64,000 nt of DNA from Chryseobacterium angstadtii (GTDB lineage Bacteria; Bacteroidota; Bacteroidia; Flavobacteriales; Weeksellaceae). The position numbers and the translations under genes were made by a program. The stretch covers positions 930,001 through 994,000 of the forward strand of contig NZ_LFND01000001.1 of NCBI RefSeq assembly GCF_001045465.1. Reading direction: 5' to 3'. A model generated the notes under the pieces. It was not told the origin of the DNA and ran no database searches. It saw nothing but the letters and a program-made list of their open reading frames with translations. Shown piece by piece: positions 25,697 to 35,274 of this stretch (its first letter is position 1; each line of letters starts with the position of its first letter).

Positions 25697-27688
25697 TTAT
25701 TCTTTTAAAGCTGCAATCTCATCTCTGAGTTGGGCCGCTTTTATAAAGTCAAGGTTTTTGGCAGCTGCTTCCATTTCTTTCTGTTTCTGGCCAATCATTT
25801 TCTCAATATCTGCATCTCCGTAGTTGGCTTTTGTTTCCGCCACTTTTTGAAGGATTTCTTTCTGCGTATATTTTGGATCCGGGAAATCTTTGCTTCTTCC
25901 GACAAGGTTTTCAGAAATCTTTTTATTTAAGGCCTGAGGAACGAGTCCGTTGGCTTCATTGTGCTGCATTTGTTTGTTGCGTCGGTATTCTGTTTCATCA
26001 AGGGCTGCCTGCATAGATTTTGTAATTTTATCGGCGTACATGATGGCTTTTCCGTTGACGTTCCTTGCGGCACGTCCAACCGTCTGTATCATGGATCTTC
26101 TGCTTCTCAGCATCCCTTCTTTGTCGGCATCCAGAATCGCGACCAGAGATACTTCCGGAAGGTCCAATCCTTCCCTTAAAAGATTGACTCCAATCAGCAC
26201 ATCAAACAGTCCCAGACGAAGATCCTGCATAATCTGAATACGTTCAAGCGTTTCCACATCAGAGTGAATATATCTTGTTCTGATTCCAAATTTCATAAAA
26301 TATTTCGTAAGCTCCTCCGCCATTTTCTTAGTCAATGTTGTTACCAGAACCCTTTCATCAGCATCAGCCCTTTTCCGGATTTCCTCCATTAAATCATCAA
26401 TCTGATTTAAACTTGGTCTTACTTCGATGATAGGATCCAGAAGGCCTGTCGGACGGATAATCTGCTCAATATAAGCTCCTCCCGTTTTCTCCAGTTCATA
26501 ATCTGCAGGGGTTGCAGAAACATAAATCACCTGGTTTTGCATACTCTCAAACTCTTCAAATTTAAGAGGTCTGTTGTCCATAGCGGCAGGAAGTCTGAAC
26601 CCATATTCCACGAGCGATTCCTTTCGGCTTCGGTCGCCTCCGTACATCGCATGTACCTGCGGAACAGTTACGTGGCTTTCGTCAATAACCATCAAGAAAT
26701 CCTTTGGGAAATAGTCGATAAGGCAGAAAGGTCTTGAACCGGGAAGTCTTCCATCCAGATATCTTGAATAGTTCTCAATTCCTGAACAATAACCTAGTTC
26801 CTTGATCATCTCAAGATCGAGCTCGGTTCTTTCCTGAAGTCTTTTGGCTTCCAGAGGTTTTTCAATAGAATGAAAGAAATCTACCTGCTTTACCATATCA
26901 TCCTGAATACTTCTGATCGCTCCGTTTAAGGTTTCTTTTGAAGTAACGAAGAGATTGGCCGGATAAATTTGGATATGATCGAAATTAGACTCTACATTTC
27001 CGCTTACCGGATCAAAGCTTTGGATTTTTTCAATCTCATCACCAAAAAACTGAATTCTTACCGCATTGTCAGCATAAGCCGGGAAAACATCAATAACATC
27101 TCCTTTTACGCGGAAAGTTCCTCTTTGAAAATCTCCCAGTGTTCTGGCATACAATGCATTCACCAAAGAATGGAGCAGAGCAGTTCTTGTTACCTTCTCT
27201 CCGATGGCTAATGTAATCAACGATTTATGGAATTCAGAAGGGTTTCCGATACCGTAAATACATGAAACAGAGGCTACAATCAATACATCTCTTCTTCCCG
27301 AAAGCAGGCTGGCTGTTGCGGAAAGACGAAGTTTTTCCACTTCCTCATTAATGCTCAGATCTTTTTCGATATAAGTTCCGGTAGTGGCAATATAGGCTTC
27401 CGGCTGGTAATAGTCATAATAACTGACAAAATATTCAACAGCATTATCCGGAAAGAATTCTTTGAACTCCATGAATAGCTGAGCCGCAAGTGTTTTATTG
27501 TGAGCAAGAACCAGTGTTGGTCTTTGCACATTCTGTACGACATTGGCCACGGTAAAAGTCTTTCCGGATCCGGTTACACCGAGAAGGGTCTGATATTTTT
27601 CGCCGATCTCGATGCCTTCTGTAAGTTTCTCGATCGCCTGTGGCTGGTCGCCGGTAGGTTTATATTCTGATTGAAGATTAAAGTTCAT
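25697..27688 (-). CDS. uvrB: excinuclease ABC subunit B
   Basis: 663 residues from MNFNLQSEYKPTGDQPQAI; an upstream in-frame ATG at 27709 would add seven non-conserved residues. UvrB loads at DNA lesions with UvrA and recruits UvrC in nucleotide excision repair. Seen: Walker A GVTGSGKTFT, the damage-probing beta-hairpin YYDYYQPEAY, IDESHVTVPQ (DExH box), helicase motif VAILDADKEGMLRS with QTVGRAARN, and the C-terminal UVR domain (MEAAAKNLDFIKAAQLRDEI) that binds UvrC. It is a monocistronic gene with a strong terminator. uvrA and uvrC are not in the window. Confidence 0.98.
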   Translation of the reverse strand: MNFNLQSEYKPTGDQPQAIEKLTEGIEIGEKYQTLLGVTGSGKTFTVANVVQNVQRPTLVLAHNKTLAAQLFMEFKEFFPDNAVEYFVSYYDYYQPEAYIATTGTYIEKDLSINEEVEKLRLSATASLLSGRRDVLIVASVSCIYGIGNPSEFHKSLITLAIGEKVTRTALLHSLVNALYARTLGDFQRGTFRVKGDVIDVFPAYADNAVRIQFFGDEIEKIQSFDPVSGNVESNFDHIQIYPANLFVTSKETLNGAIRSIQDDMVKQVDFFHSIEKPLEAKRLQERTELDLEMIKELGYCSGIENYSRYLDGRLPGSRPFCLIDYFPKDFLMVIDESHVTVPQVHAMYGGDRSRKESLVEYGFRLPAAMDNRPLKFEEFESMQNQVIYVSATPADYELEKTGGAYIEQIIRPTGLLDPIIEVRPSLNQIDDLMEEIRKRADADERVLVTTLTKKMAEELTKYFMKFGIRTRYIHSDVETLERIQIMQDLRLGLFDVLIGVNLLREGLDLPEVSLVAILDADKEGMLRSRRSMIQTVGRAARNVNGKAIMYADKITKSMQAALDETEYRRNKQMQHNEANGLVPQALNKKISENLVGRSKDFPDPKYTQKEILQKVAETKANYGDADIEKMIGQKQKEMEAAAKNLDFIKAAQLRDEIAALKE

Positions 27689-27804
27689 AGGAGATGATGT
27701 ATACAACAAAAATACGAAAGAAATTTTTAGCCTTCATAAAGTATTTGAAGATGACTGTTTTGGCTGTAAATTTTTCACCTCTTTGGAATGTATACAAAAT
27801 AAAA

Positions 27805-27824
27805 AGCGCTAAAATAATAGCGCT
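27805..27824 (-). terminator. intrinsic terminator of the BlaR1-like gene
   Basis: Stem AGCGCTA/TAGCGCT, 6-nt loop; on the minus strand the stem is followed by TTTTT. It lies 14 bp past the stop of the M56 peptidase gene. Confidence 0.75.
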
Positions 27825-27837
27825 CTTACGATATAAC

Positions 27838-29595
27838 TTACTGAAAAGTCATGGTTGCAGGTAATTTGTATATGGTTGCTACTGCTTTTCCATCTTTTGT
27901 TGCAGGCTTCCAGCTGGCTTCACTGCTTATTGCTTTGGCAGTTCTTAAAAGCTCATTGGTAAATGCTTCATTATCGCCTGTAGCGGTTACTTGTGTTATT
28001 TTTCCGGTCTCATCAATATGGATATAAGCCGTTGATTTGAGCGTTCCTTTTTTGAAATCAAATATGCTTGTATCCATAGTGTTGACTACTTTTTTTCTTA
28101 ATTCAAGTTGTCCGCCTGGATATTCTGCATCTGTAAAATTCTTATCCGTGTTGGTATTTGTGTTCTTACCTTCGTTACTTACTGTTTTCTTTGGTGGAAT
28201 GGTATCTGCAATAGCTTTGATACTTTCCTTTTTAATTCCCATTGCGGTATGGGGTTGCTCATCCTTTATCTTTTTGAAATAATCATGAGTCATTAAACTT
28301 ACCTGATAAGGCTGAGGATTTTTTCCTGTTCTGGCATTCTTACTCACTCCGCTTACCGTGATACGGGCAAAGTCCGACGCTTTATAATTGTTGAGACTGT
28401 TGTTTTCGATCTTTTTTGAGTCAATCCAAACGGCATAATTATTTTTGTTTAAATATAATTTCAATTCATCTTCCGTTGGAGTCTGTTTTTTTAAATCAGG
28501 GACATTGATGAAAGTCACCTTTTGCTCATTTCTCTGAGCATCGGTCAATTGTGGATACAATTCTTCCAGTCTTTTCTTATCACTGTCAGAGATTTTTTTA
28601 GAGAATTCTGCATATTTTCCGCTGTTTAAAAGATCAGCATATTTGCTTAAAATATCTTTGAATTCCTGATACGGATCAGATGTTGATAAACCGGTTGGCC
28701 GTTCGCTCTTGCTCAGTTGCGTATCTTTAAATTGTGCAGAATTGTCTGTATATGTTTTTTGAGCAAACAAAGCAGCAGCTGCAACGAGCGTCGTAATGCC
28801 GACTGCTTTTTTAAAGACAATGAATTTAGATTTTTTGGTGGTCATCATAATAAAACGTTTTTTGGTGTTGGTAAAATTAAATGAATGGGTAAAAGGCAGG
28901 TTTTGTGTGTTGATAATCTCCTCAAGAATCAGATTCTGATAGTCTTTCACATTATATCTGCTCTTCAAAACAGCTTCATCTGCAAGAAATTCATGATTGG
29001 TAACGATCGCTTTTTTATAAAGAAAAAGTAACGGATTAAACCATGTGAAAACCTTTAGAATATCCATTAGAATAAGGTCTGTGCTGTGCTTTTGATCCAA
29101 ATGGCTCTTTTCATGGAGAAAAATCCTCGGATCTATTGTATTGCCGTTCATATAGCCTGTACCTAAGTAAATGGTGTTCCAGAAGCTAAAAGGCGACAGA
29201 TTTTCCTTAGTAACGATCACATTGTAATTCTGATAAATAAGCCTTTCTCCCTCTATTTTTTTTATGGATCTGATAGCCAGAATACTTCTTATCAGTAAAA
29301 CAAGGGTAATAGTTCCATAGAGGACCCATAACATATTGGTCCAATCGAAAGTTTCCTGCTCCGGCTGGGTAAGAATAATTTGCTGTGCAGCTTCTTCAAA
29401 GATAATCTGTGGCTTGTTTTCCGGTTTTGAAAGCTGTACCGGAATAGAAATAAACGGTATCACGTAAGAAAAAACCAGAGAAAATAACAGGTAAAACCGG
29501 TTGAATCGGTACATTTTCTCTCTTTGCAGCAATAGATAATATAGGGCAATAAATACAGAAGAGCACAAAATGATTTTTAAAATAACCGTCAACAT
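27838..29595 (-). CDS. BlaR1-like M56 family membrane metallopeptidase with TonB C-terminal domain
   Basis: 585 residues. Four membrane helices are predicted (about residues 4-22, 34-54, 86-106 and 265-282). The M56 zinc motif is HEKSH at 161-165, with the downstream glutamate region NHEFLADEAVL. After the last helix comes a ~190-residue linker and a C-terminal TonB_C-like domain (GQLELRKKV, STAYIHIDETGKITQVTATG). Known BlaR1/MecR1 proteins sense a signal outside the cell and cleave the BlaI/MecI repressor, which is encoded directly upstream. The penicillin-binding sensor domain is missing, so the signal is probably not a beta-lactam. TonB-C fusion is common in Bacteroidetes. Confidence 0.88.
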   Translation of the reverse strand: MLTVILKIILCSSVFIALYYLLLQREKMYRFNRFYLLFSLVFSYVIPFISIPVQLSKPENKPQIIFEEAAQQIILTQPEQETFDWTNMLWVLYGTITLVLLIRSILAIRSIKKIEGERLIYQNYNVIVTKENLSPFSFWNTIYLGTGYMNGNTIDPRIFLHEKSHLDQKHSTDLILMDILKVFTWFNPLLFLYKKAIVTNHEFLADEAVLKSRYNVKDYQNLILEEIINTQNLPFTHSFNFTNTKKRFIMMTTKKSKFIVFKKAVGITTLVAAAALFAQKTYTDNSAQFKDTQLSKSERPTGLSTSDPYQEFKDILSKYADLLNSGKYAEFSKKISDSDKKRLEELYPQLTDAQRNEQKVTFINVPDLKKQTPTEDELKLYLNKNNYAVWIDSKKIENNSLNNYKASDFARITVSGVSKNARTGKNPQPYQVSLMTHDYFKKIKDEQPHTAMGIKKESIKAIADTIPPKKTVSNEGKNTNTNTDKNFTDAEYPGGQLELRKKVVNTMDTSIFDFKKGTLKSTAYIHIDETGKITQVTATGDNEAFTNELLRTAKAISSEASWKPATKDGKAVATIYKLPATMTFQ

Positions 29596-29597
29596 CG

Positions 29598-29969
29598 CTA
29601 TTCTTCTATTTGCTGATCTATAATGTCACGGAGTTCTTTCAGCTGTTTCTGACTTAATTTGGCATTAGAAGTAAAAAAAGAAGCAAACTGAGTCACAGAA
29701 CTGTTGAAAAAACGGTCAATCATGGAGGTCATCTCCTCGTTGAAATATTCCCCTTTCTCTACTTTCGGATAGTATTCACGGGAATTTCCATATAGTTTGT
29801 ATCCTACCAGATCCTTGTTTTGCATTCTTTTCAGCAGAGTAGCGATGGTAGTTGCTGCGGGTTTGGGCTCCGGATAAGAATCAAGGATATCTTTCATGAA
29901 GATGCGCTTCTTTTCCCAAAGGATTTCCATCAATTTTTTTTCGGAATCAGTTAATTTTATATCTTTCAT
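29598..29969 (-). CDS. BlaI/MecI/CopY family transcriptional repressor
   Basis: 123 residues. Winged-helix N-terminus (LTDSEKKLMEILWEKKRIFM, motif PAATTIATLLKRMQNKDLVGY) followed by a helical dimerisation/cleavage region (SVTQFASFFTSNAKLSQKQL). It represses its own operon in the known systems until the M56 protease cleaves it. The stop codon is 2 bp from the ATG of the BlaR1-like gene. Two TACA/TGTA palindromes lie directly upstream, one covering the -7 element, as expected for autorepression. Confidence 0.93.
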   Translation of the reverse strand: MKDIKLTDSEKKLMEILWEKKRIFMKDILDSYPEPKPAATTIATLLKRMQNKDLVGYKLYGNSREYYPKVEKGEYFNEEMTSMIDRFFNSSVTQFASFFTSNAKLSQKQLKELRDIIDQQIEE

Positions 29970-29971
29970 TC

Positions 29972-30005
29972 TACAATGTTGTAATTTATTCTACAAATGT
30001 AGAAT
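29972..30005 (-). promoter_or_regulatory. BlaI/MecI-type operators overlapping the promoter
   Basis: Two inverted repeats: TACAATGTTGTA at 29972-29983 and ATTCTACAAATGTAGAAT at 29988-30005 (8-bp perfect arms). TACA/TGTA half-sites are the known BlaI/MecI recognition core. The minus-strand -7 element TACATTTG (30001-29994) sits inside the second palindrome, so repressor binding would block polymerase. Confidence 0.75.
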
Positions 30006-30074
30006 AAAAATTTATTTGTGCAAACTTTTATGGCATTATTTTTCTATTTATCTTTTTACACTAATCACAACCCT

Positions 30075-31292
30075 ATGAAATTCAATTACCTTTATGTATC
30101 CGCAATCAGTTTTATTTTGTTTTTATCATCCTGCAATAAGAATAATGCTAACGCCCAGCAAACAGGAGCTGATGGCAGTGTAGAAACTGAAAAACCCAAT
30201 ACAGATTACAAGCCTGCCTTCAAAGGACAAACCAGAATCAAAGCTGTAAAGACTGCGGTGGCGTACAAAGTGGAGATCCTGAGAAAAGATCTTGGAAGAC
30301 CCTGGGGAATCATCAATCTTCCGGACGGACAGTTTCTTGTTACCGATAAGAACGGCCATATGAATGTAATTTCTGCAGACGGAAAACAGATTTCCAAATT
30401 GGAAGGATTTCCGAAAATAGATTCAAAAGGGCAGGGAGGAATGCTGGATGTAGCGCTTGATCCCGATTTTAAATCTAACAATATCATCTATTTCAGCTTT
30501 TCGGAACCTTTTGGAAAAGGAAATCTCACTTCTGTAGCCAAAGGAAAACTTTCATCAGACCTGAAAAATATTTCAGAAGTAAAAGTGATTTTCCGTGCAG
30601 AACCTTCTTATGATGGGGATAAACATTACGGCAGCAGATTGGTATTTGACAAGGACGGAAACTTATTTGTAAGTACGGGAGAAAGATCTGACAAAGAAAC
30701 AAGAGTTTACGCCCAGAAAACAGATAATTATTTAGGGAAAATACTGAAAATTACAAAAGACGGAAAACCAGCTCCGGGAAATCCTTTTATTGGAAAACCT
30801 GGATATAAGCCTGAAATTTACGCTTACGGAATAAGAAATCCACAGGGAATGGCGATAGATCCGAACGGAACGCTATGGGATGTTGAAATGGGCCCGAGAG
30901 GAGGGGATGAAATCAATCTGATACAGCCCGGAAAAAATTATGGCTGGGGTGATGTTACCTACGGAATTGAATATTCAGGAGCCAAAATCGCAAACGGAAC
31001 TACCCGGAAAGACGGAACCGAACAGCCTGTTTACTATTGGGATCCCGTAATTTCTCCAAGCGGAATAACATTTTACACCGGAAATATGGAAGAATGGAAG
31101 GGAAATCTTATCATCGGATGCCTGAGCGGCGAACATATCAACAGAATCGTGATGAAAGATAATAAAGTGGTTGGGGAAGAGCGTCTTCTTGCCGATCAGA
31201 AAGAACGGTTCAGAGACGTTCTGAATGGAATGGACGGAAATCTTTACGCCGTAACCGATAGCGGAAAATTATATAAAATTTCTAAAAAATAA
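30075..31292 (+). CDS. PQQ-dependent sugar dehydrogenase-like lipoprotein
   Basis: 405 residues from the ATG at 30075; the lipobox LFLSSC places the lipidated cysteine at residue 20, and an ATG further upstream (30018) would not give a better signal. The body is a six-bladed propeller of the soluble glucose dehydrogenase (GdhB/YliI) family: GRPWGIINLPDGQFLVTDKNG, GGMLDVALDPDF, HYGSRLVFDKDGNLFVSTGE, AYGIRNPQGMAIDPNG, EMGPRGGDEINLIQPGKNYGW and GNLIIGCLSGEHINRI are its standard blade motifs. It would oxidise aldose sugars in the periplasm with PQQ; whether the host makes PQQ is unknown. Confidence 0.9.
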   Translation: MKFNYLYVSAISFILFLSSCNKNNANAQQTGADGSVETEKPNTDYKPAFKGQTRIKAVKTAVAYKVEILRKDLGRPWGIINLPDGQFLVTDKNGHMNVISADGKQISKLEGFPKIDSKGQGGMLDVALDPDFKSNNIIYFSFSEPFGKGNLTSVAKGKLSSDLKNISEVKVIFRAEPSYDGDKHYGSRLVFDKDGNLFVSTGERSDKETRVYAQKTDNYLGKILKITKDGKPAPGNPFIGKPGYKPEIYAYGIRNPQGMAIDPNGTLWDVEMGPRGGDEINLIQPGKNYGWGDVTYGIEYSGAKIANGTTRKDGTEQPVYYWDPVISPSGITFYTGNMEEWKGNLIIGCLSGEHINRIVMKDNKVVGEERLLADQKERFRDVLNGMDGNLYAVTDSGKLYKISKK

Positions 31293-31316
31293 AAAAGAGA
31301 CTGTTTCGATAGTGTA

Positions 31317-31497
31317 TTTAATTTTAACGCAAAGTTTAATCTAATTATACATAGTGTAGGAGGCAAAGAAGGAATCAATGAAATTGATTCGATGAAGCGT
31401 AAGTATAAAACGTTCGCTTATTCTGTGGCGCAGCCACGTCTCTTAACCCACCTTAAAACTAGTACGTAATTAGATTAAACTTTGCGTTAAAATTAAA
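31317..31497. repeat. 181-bp element with perfect 31-bp terminal inverted repeats
   Basis: Bases 31317-31347 (beginning TTTAATTTTAACGCAAAG) are the exact reverse complement of 31467-31497. The 119-bp interior holds smaller palindromes (AATCAATGAAATTGATT, GTGGCGCAGCCAC). It occupies the space between the convergent sugar dehydrogenase and TonB receptor genes. It looks like a MITE or a structured terminator; there is no ORF inside and I see no clear target duplication. Confidence 0.8.
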
Positions 31498-31517
31498 CCC
31501 GTTATTCTATCAATGTT

Positions 31518-33950
31518 TTAAAACTTAAAATTAAGTCTTGCAAAAGCCTGTCTTCCCGCAAATCCCATCTGTACCGGATCAAAAATTCCTCCGGATTCAG
31601 TATTGCCATCTACAGAAGCGGTTTGCAGAGTCGGATAACGGTTAAATAAGTTCTTGCTTCCAATCGTAAGGTTGAAGTTTTTAGTAAACTCATAACCGAA
31701 AGAAATATCAGTGGTTACTTTTGCTCCATAAAGCTGATAGTCGTCTGCGCCATTGTATCCGATTAATTTCACTTTGTCAAATCTTACGAGCTGCACATTC
31801 GCGTTAAACTTATTGATTTTATAGTTTAAATTCAGGTTGATTTTTGTTTTTGGAGCTGAGGCCAGGATGAAAGCTCTTTCTCTAGGACTCAAATAGATTT
31901 CTTCTTTTCCTTGCAGCTTATCGGAAGTATTTACTTTAGTGATCTCCATTTCATTATAGTTTCCGGCTAAGGTAGCAGTCAGTTTTCCCATACCAATATT
32001 GTCTGCGTAGCTCACAATTACATCTACACCCTTTGTTCTGGTATCTATCGCATTCGTGAAAAACTGGGCTTGGTCAATATGATTGGCCACGAGAATGTCG
32101 CCAATTGCATCATCGTCCTGAGAGAAATTTCCGGTCAGTACAATTCTGTCTTTTACTTTAATATAATATCCGTCTACTGTTGCTGTAAATTTTCCCGTAT
32201 TAAAAGTAAAGCCGGCACTTCCATTCAATGAAGTCTCTTGTTTTAGCTGTGGAATTCCCACTGTTTTTGCAAGGTCACTGTCATTAGAGGCAAGCTGAAT
32301 AGTTACCAGATTTCCTCCTTGGAAATTGGTAAACTGCAGACTGTAATATTTCTGAGCCAGAGAAGGTGCTCTGAATCCTGTAGAAACCGATCCTCTGAAT
32401 GCAAACTGCGGAGTAATGGCATATCGCGTAGCAAATTTACCATTGATCGTACTTCCGAAATCACTGTAGTTTTCAAATCTTCCCGCAACGCTGATCATCC
32501 ATTTCTTCGTAATATCAAGTTCTGTGTCTATGTAAGCGGCAAAATTGTTTCTGTTTTTGTCCACAGTCTGAGAATAGCCCGGGAACCCCTGTGAACCGCC
32601 AGGTCTTATATCGCCGGAAATAGGATTGGTGACAAGCTGGCTTTGAGGAGTGTCTGCCGTTACAATATTTCCGTTAATGTCATACATGGCATAAGAAGCT
32701 TCCTCTCCTTTAATAATTTCAAATTTTTCATATCTGAATTCAGATCCAAAGGCAATATTCAACCCTTCCAGTACTTTAAATTGCTTGGTCGCATTGAATC
32801 CTGTTGTATTCTGAAGAAGAGAATGTCCTCCGGCATTAAAACGTCTCGGAGAGTTTGCTCCCAAAGTTGCGTTGATGGTATTGTCGATTTCATAGGTGAA
32901 TCTGTTGCTTCCGAAAGCATTGTAGAAATCTACGTCCCATTCGGCAACTTTAAACTTCAGCCCATTATCAAAGGTAAAATCCGTAATGCTGGTATTCTGC
33001 AACGGATTGAATCCATTAGGGTATACTTCCGGGATATTTCCGTCTGCATCTGCAGATCTTGTCCAGGCATAGGCATTGGTTTTACGGTGAGAAAATCCTT
33101 GACGGGAATAAAATTTCAGTCCGTCAGACAAAGGAAGTTCTACATTTCCGAAGAAATAGACATTCTGAGACTTGGCATCGCCGAACTTTTCCCGCGGCGT
33201 AGAATACTTCTCCGGATTGGCATTTCGGATGGTACGTTCTTTATTGATAAATTCTACAGTGAAATTTCCAAAACCTCCTTTATTACCGATTTTTGTTCCC
33301 AGATTTCCACTGAAATCGAATAGGGTTCCGTCTATTTTACGTTCAGATACCACATCATTGTTTCCCGGACTTTTAAAAAGGTTCATTCCGTAAAATGCAT
33401 TTCCTTCAAAACCCTGATTACGGTCATTCAGAATAACGTTAATGACCCCGGCAATTGCGTCCGAACCATATTGGGCAGAAGCTCCGTCACGCAAAACTTC
33501 AATTCTTTTGATCGCTCCGATAGGAATGGTATTCATATCAGATCCTGTGTTTCCACGCCCTTTTGTCCCAAAAAGATTGATGAGCGAAGATTGATGATAT
33601 CTTTTTCCGTTGAGTAGAAGAAGGGTCTGATCCGGACCCAGACCACGAAGCGTAGCCGGATCTACCGCATCAGCTCCATCAGAACCGGACTGTTTATTAG
33701 AGTTAAAAGAAGGTGCTGCGAATTGTAAAAGTTGGTTGACCTCTATCTGTCCTGTAGACTGACTTACCTGCTTAATGTCAATAACGTCCACAGGAACAGG
33801 AGTATTAATGACCGTTCTCTTTTTGTTGCGGCTCCCGGTAACGGATATTTCGTCTATTTTTGATTCTTTTGAAATAGTATCATTGGTGCTTTGTGAATAA
33901 AACATAGATACGGCCCCTAAAAAAAGAACACTTGTGTATATTATTTTCAT
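31518..33950 (-). CDS. TonB-dependent outer-membrane receptor
   Basis: 810 residues from MKIIYTSVLFLGAVSMFYSQ, the natural signal-peptide start; a further ATG ten codons upstream adds no signal features. The plug includes VTGSRNKKRTVINTPVPVDVI, TLRGLGPDQTLLLLNGKRYH and IKRIEVLRDGASAQYGSDAIAG, the pattern of TonB receptors of the catecholate/vitamin/large-substrate type. A ~600-residue barrel ends in an aromatic LNFKF. The ligand is unknown; it is not in an obvious iron operon. It stands alone, convergent with the sugar dehydrogenase gene. Confidence 0.93.
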   Translation of the reverse strand: MKIIYTSVLFLGAVSMFYSQSTNDTISKESKIDEISVTGSRNKKRTVINTPVPVDVIDIKQVSQSTGQIEVNQLLQFAAPSFNSNKQSGSDGADAVDPATLRGLGPDQTLLLLNGKRYHQSSLINLFGTKGRGNTGSDMNTIPIGAIKRIEVLRDGASAQYGSDAIAGVINVILNDRNQGFEGNAFYGMNLFKSPGNNDVVSERKIDGTLFDFSGNLGTKIGNKGGFGNFTVEFINKERTIRNANPEKYSTPREKFGDAKSQNVYFFGNVELPLSDGLKFYSRQGFSHRKTNAYAWTRSADADGNIPEVYPNGFNPLQNTSITDFTFDNGLKFKVAEWDVDFYNAFGSNRFTYEIDNTINATLGANSPRRFNAGGHSLLQNTTGFNATKQFKVLEGLNIAFGSEFRYEKFEIIKGEEASYAMYDINGNIVTADTPQSQLVTNPISGDIRPGGSQGFPGYSQTVDKNRNNFAAYIDTELDITKKWMISVAGRFENYSDFGSTINGKFATRYAITPQFAFRGSVSTGFRAPSLAQKYYSLQFTNFQGGNLVTIQLASNDSDLAKTVGIPQLKQETSLNGSAGFTFNTGKFTATVDGYYIKVKDRIVLTGNFSQDDDAIGDILVANHIDQAQFFTNAIDTRTKGVDVIVSYADNIGMGKLTATLAGNYNEMEITKVNTSDKLQGKEEIYLSPRERAFILASAPKTKINLNLNYKINKFNANVQLVRFDKVKLIGYNGADDYQLYGAKVTTDISFGYEFTKNFNLTIGSKNLFNRYPTLQTASVDGNTESGGIFDPVQMGFAGRQAFARLNFKF

Positions 33951-34111
33951 ATTCCATATTGGATTTGGTGATTGTTTCAAAAATATTGAATTTTATTCTC
34001 AAATCAATATGAAAATATGTTATTGTGTATTAATTATTTAAATTAAGATTGTTTTTTGTTGGTTTTAGTAAAATATTAATTAATTTGATTAAAAATGTGA
34101 AAAATTTTAAC

Positions 34112-35269
34112 TTAAAAACTTTTGATTATTCGCTCCAATCCTTCCTGTAAAATTTCCTGAGAAGTTGAAAAGCAAATTCTGATATGCCCTTCGGCTCCTT
34201 TTCCGAACCATCTTTCGGAACCGGGTACTACAGCTACTTTCCCGTACTTCAAAACATGTTGGGCGAATTCGTCACTGGTGAGGCTGTTGTTGATCTTGGG
34301 AAATAGGACAAAAGTCGCTTCCGGCAGATTAGGACTTAAAATTTCCGAGTTGTTCAGAATATTGAATGCAAGATCTCTGTTGTGCTGTAAGTGGTTGAGA
34401 AATTCTCTGTACCAGGGTTTTGCTCTTTCCAATGCTACACTGGCTGCAATTTGAGACAGCGTAGAAACACCTTCTATCGTTGAATTAAAATTCGATTTCT
34501 CTGTAAAATCATCCAGAATCTCCTGATCATTGCATAAAACAGCACCAATTCTCAAGCCCGCAATTCCAAATGATTTTGAAAAACCGTAAACCGTGAAGCT
34601 TTTTTTCTTTGCCTCCTCCGAAACAGAGGAATAGGTATGAAAATCTTTATGATCGTAAACAATGTCACTCCATATTTCATCACTCATGACCCAAAGATCA
34701 TGGGCAGCAGCGATTTCTGAAATCTTCTTTAAAACCTCCTTCGGATATACTTTTCCAAGAGGGTTATGAGGATTGCAGATGCTGATCAGTTTTGTTTTCG
34801 GATTGATAAGTTGAACCAGCTTTTCAAAGTCAATGGCAGCTGTTGTATGGTCTACAGGACATAATTGTACCGTGCCGCCTGCAGCTTCTACCGATCTTTT
34901 GAACAGAAAATCCACAGGATCTAAAATAATGGCTTCGTCTCCCGGCTTCAGAACGTATGAAGCGATGAGGAACATTCCCTGAGCAGCACTGTTGACGGCC
35001 AGAATGTTTTCAGGGGTAAAGCTGCCGTGTTTATTCGTATTGAAATGCTCTGCAACATTTTTTTTGAATTCCGGAAGTCCGGAGAACGGACCATAGCTTA
35101 GGTAGCCGTCCTTTATATATTCAATGATTCCCTGCTCAATTTCCGGAGCGGTTCTGAAATCCGGATCTGCCGCGGTAAGAGGGATGATGCCTTCCTCAAT
35201 GGTGGCCCATCTTCCGTTGTACGCTTTTCTTTTTAAGGCTTCAAAATTAATGTCGTTATTGCTGAACAT
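34112..35269 (-). CDS. PLP-dependent class I/II aminotransferase (PatB/MalY-like)
   Basis: 385 residues. Fold-type I PLP enzyme: ADPDFRTAPEIEQGI near the N-terminus, LAVNSAAQGMFLIASYVLKPGD, ICNPHNPLGKVY, MSDEIWSDIVY, and the PLP lysine in YGFSKSFGIAGLRIGAVL. The C-terminal arginine that binds the substrate carboxylate is in HIRICFS. PatB/MalY relatives are cystathionine beta-lyases, but general aminotransferases look alike; substrate not assigned. It follows the FAD monooxygenase gene by 5 bp, so the two act together. Confidence 0.87.
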   Translation of the reverse strand: MFSNNDINFEALKRKAYNGRWATIEEGIIPLTAADPDFRTAPEIEQGIIEYIKDGYLSYGPFSGLPEFKKNVAEHFNTNKHGSFTPENILAVNSAAQGMFLIASYVLKPGDEAIILDPVDFLFKRSVEAAGGTVQLCPVDHTTAAIDFEKLVQLINPKTKLISICNPHNPLGKVYPKEVLKKISEIAAAHDLWVMSDEIWSDIVYDHKDFHTYSSVSEEAKKKSFTVYGFSKSFGIAGLRIGAVLCNDQEILDDFTEKSNFNSTIEGVSTLSQIAASVALERAKPWYREFLNHLQHNRDLAFNILNNSEILSPNLPEATFVLFPKINNSLTSDEFAQHVLKYGKVAVVPGSERWFGKGAEGHIRICFSTSQEILQEGLERIIKSF

Positions 35270-35274
35270 AGCTT

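Noticed and set aside
32643..33323. 226-codon plus-strand ORF inside the TonB receptor gene
   Set aside because: Long but antisense to an unmistakable TonB receptor; its translation has no domain and reflects codon bias of the opposite strand.
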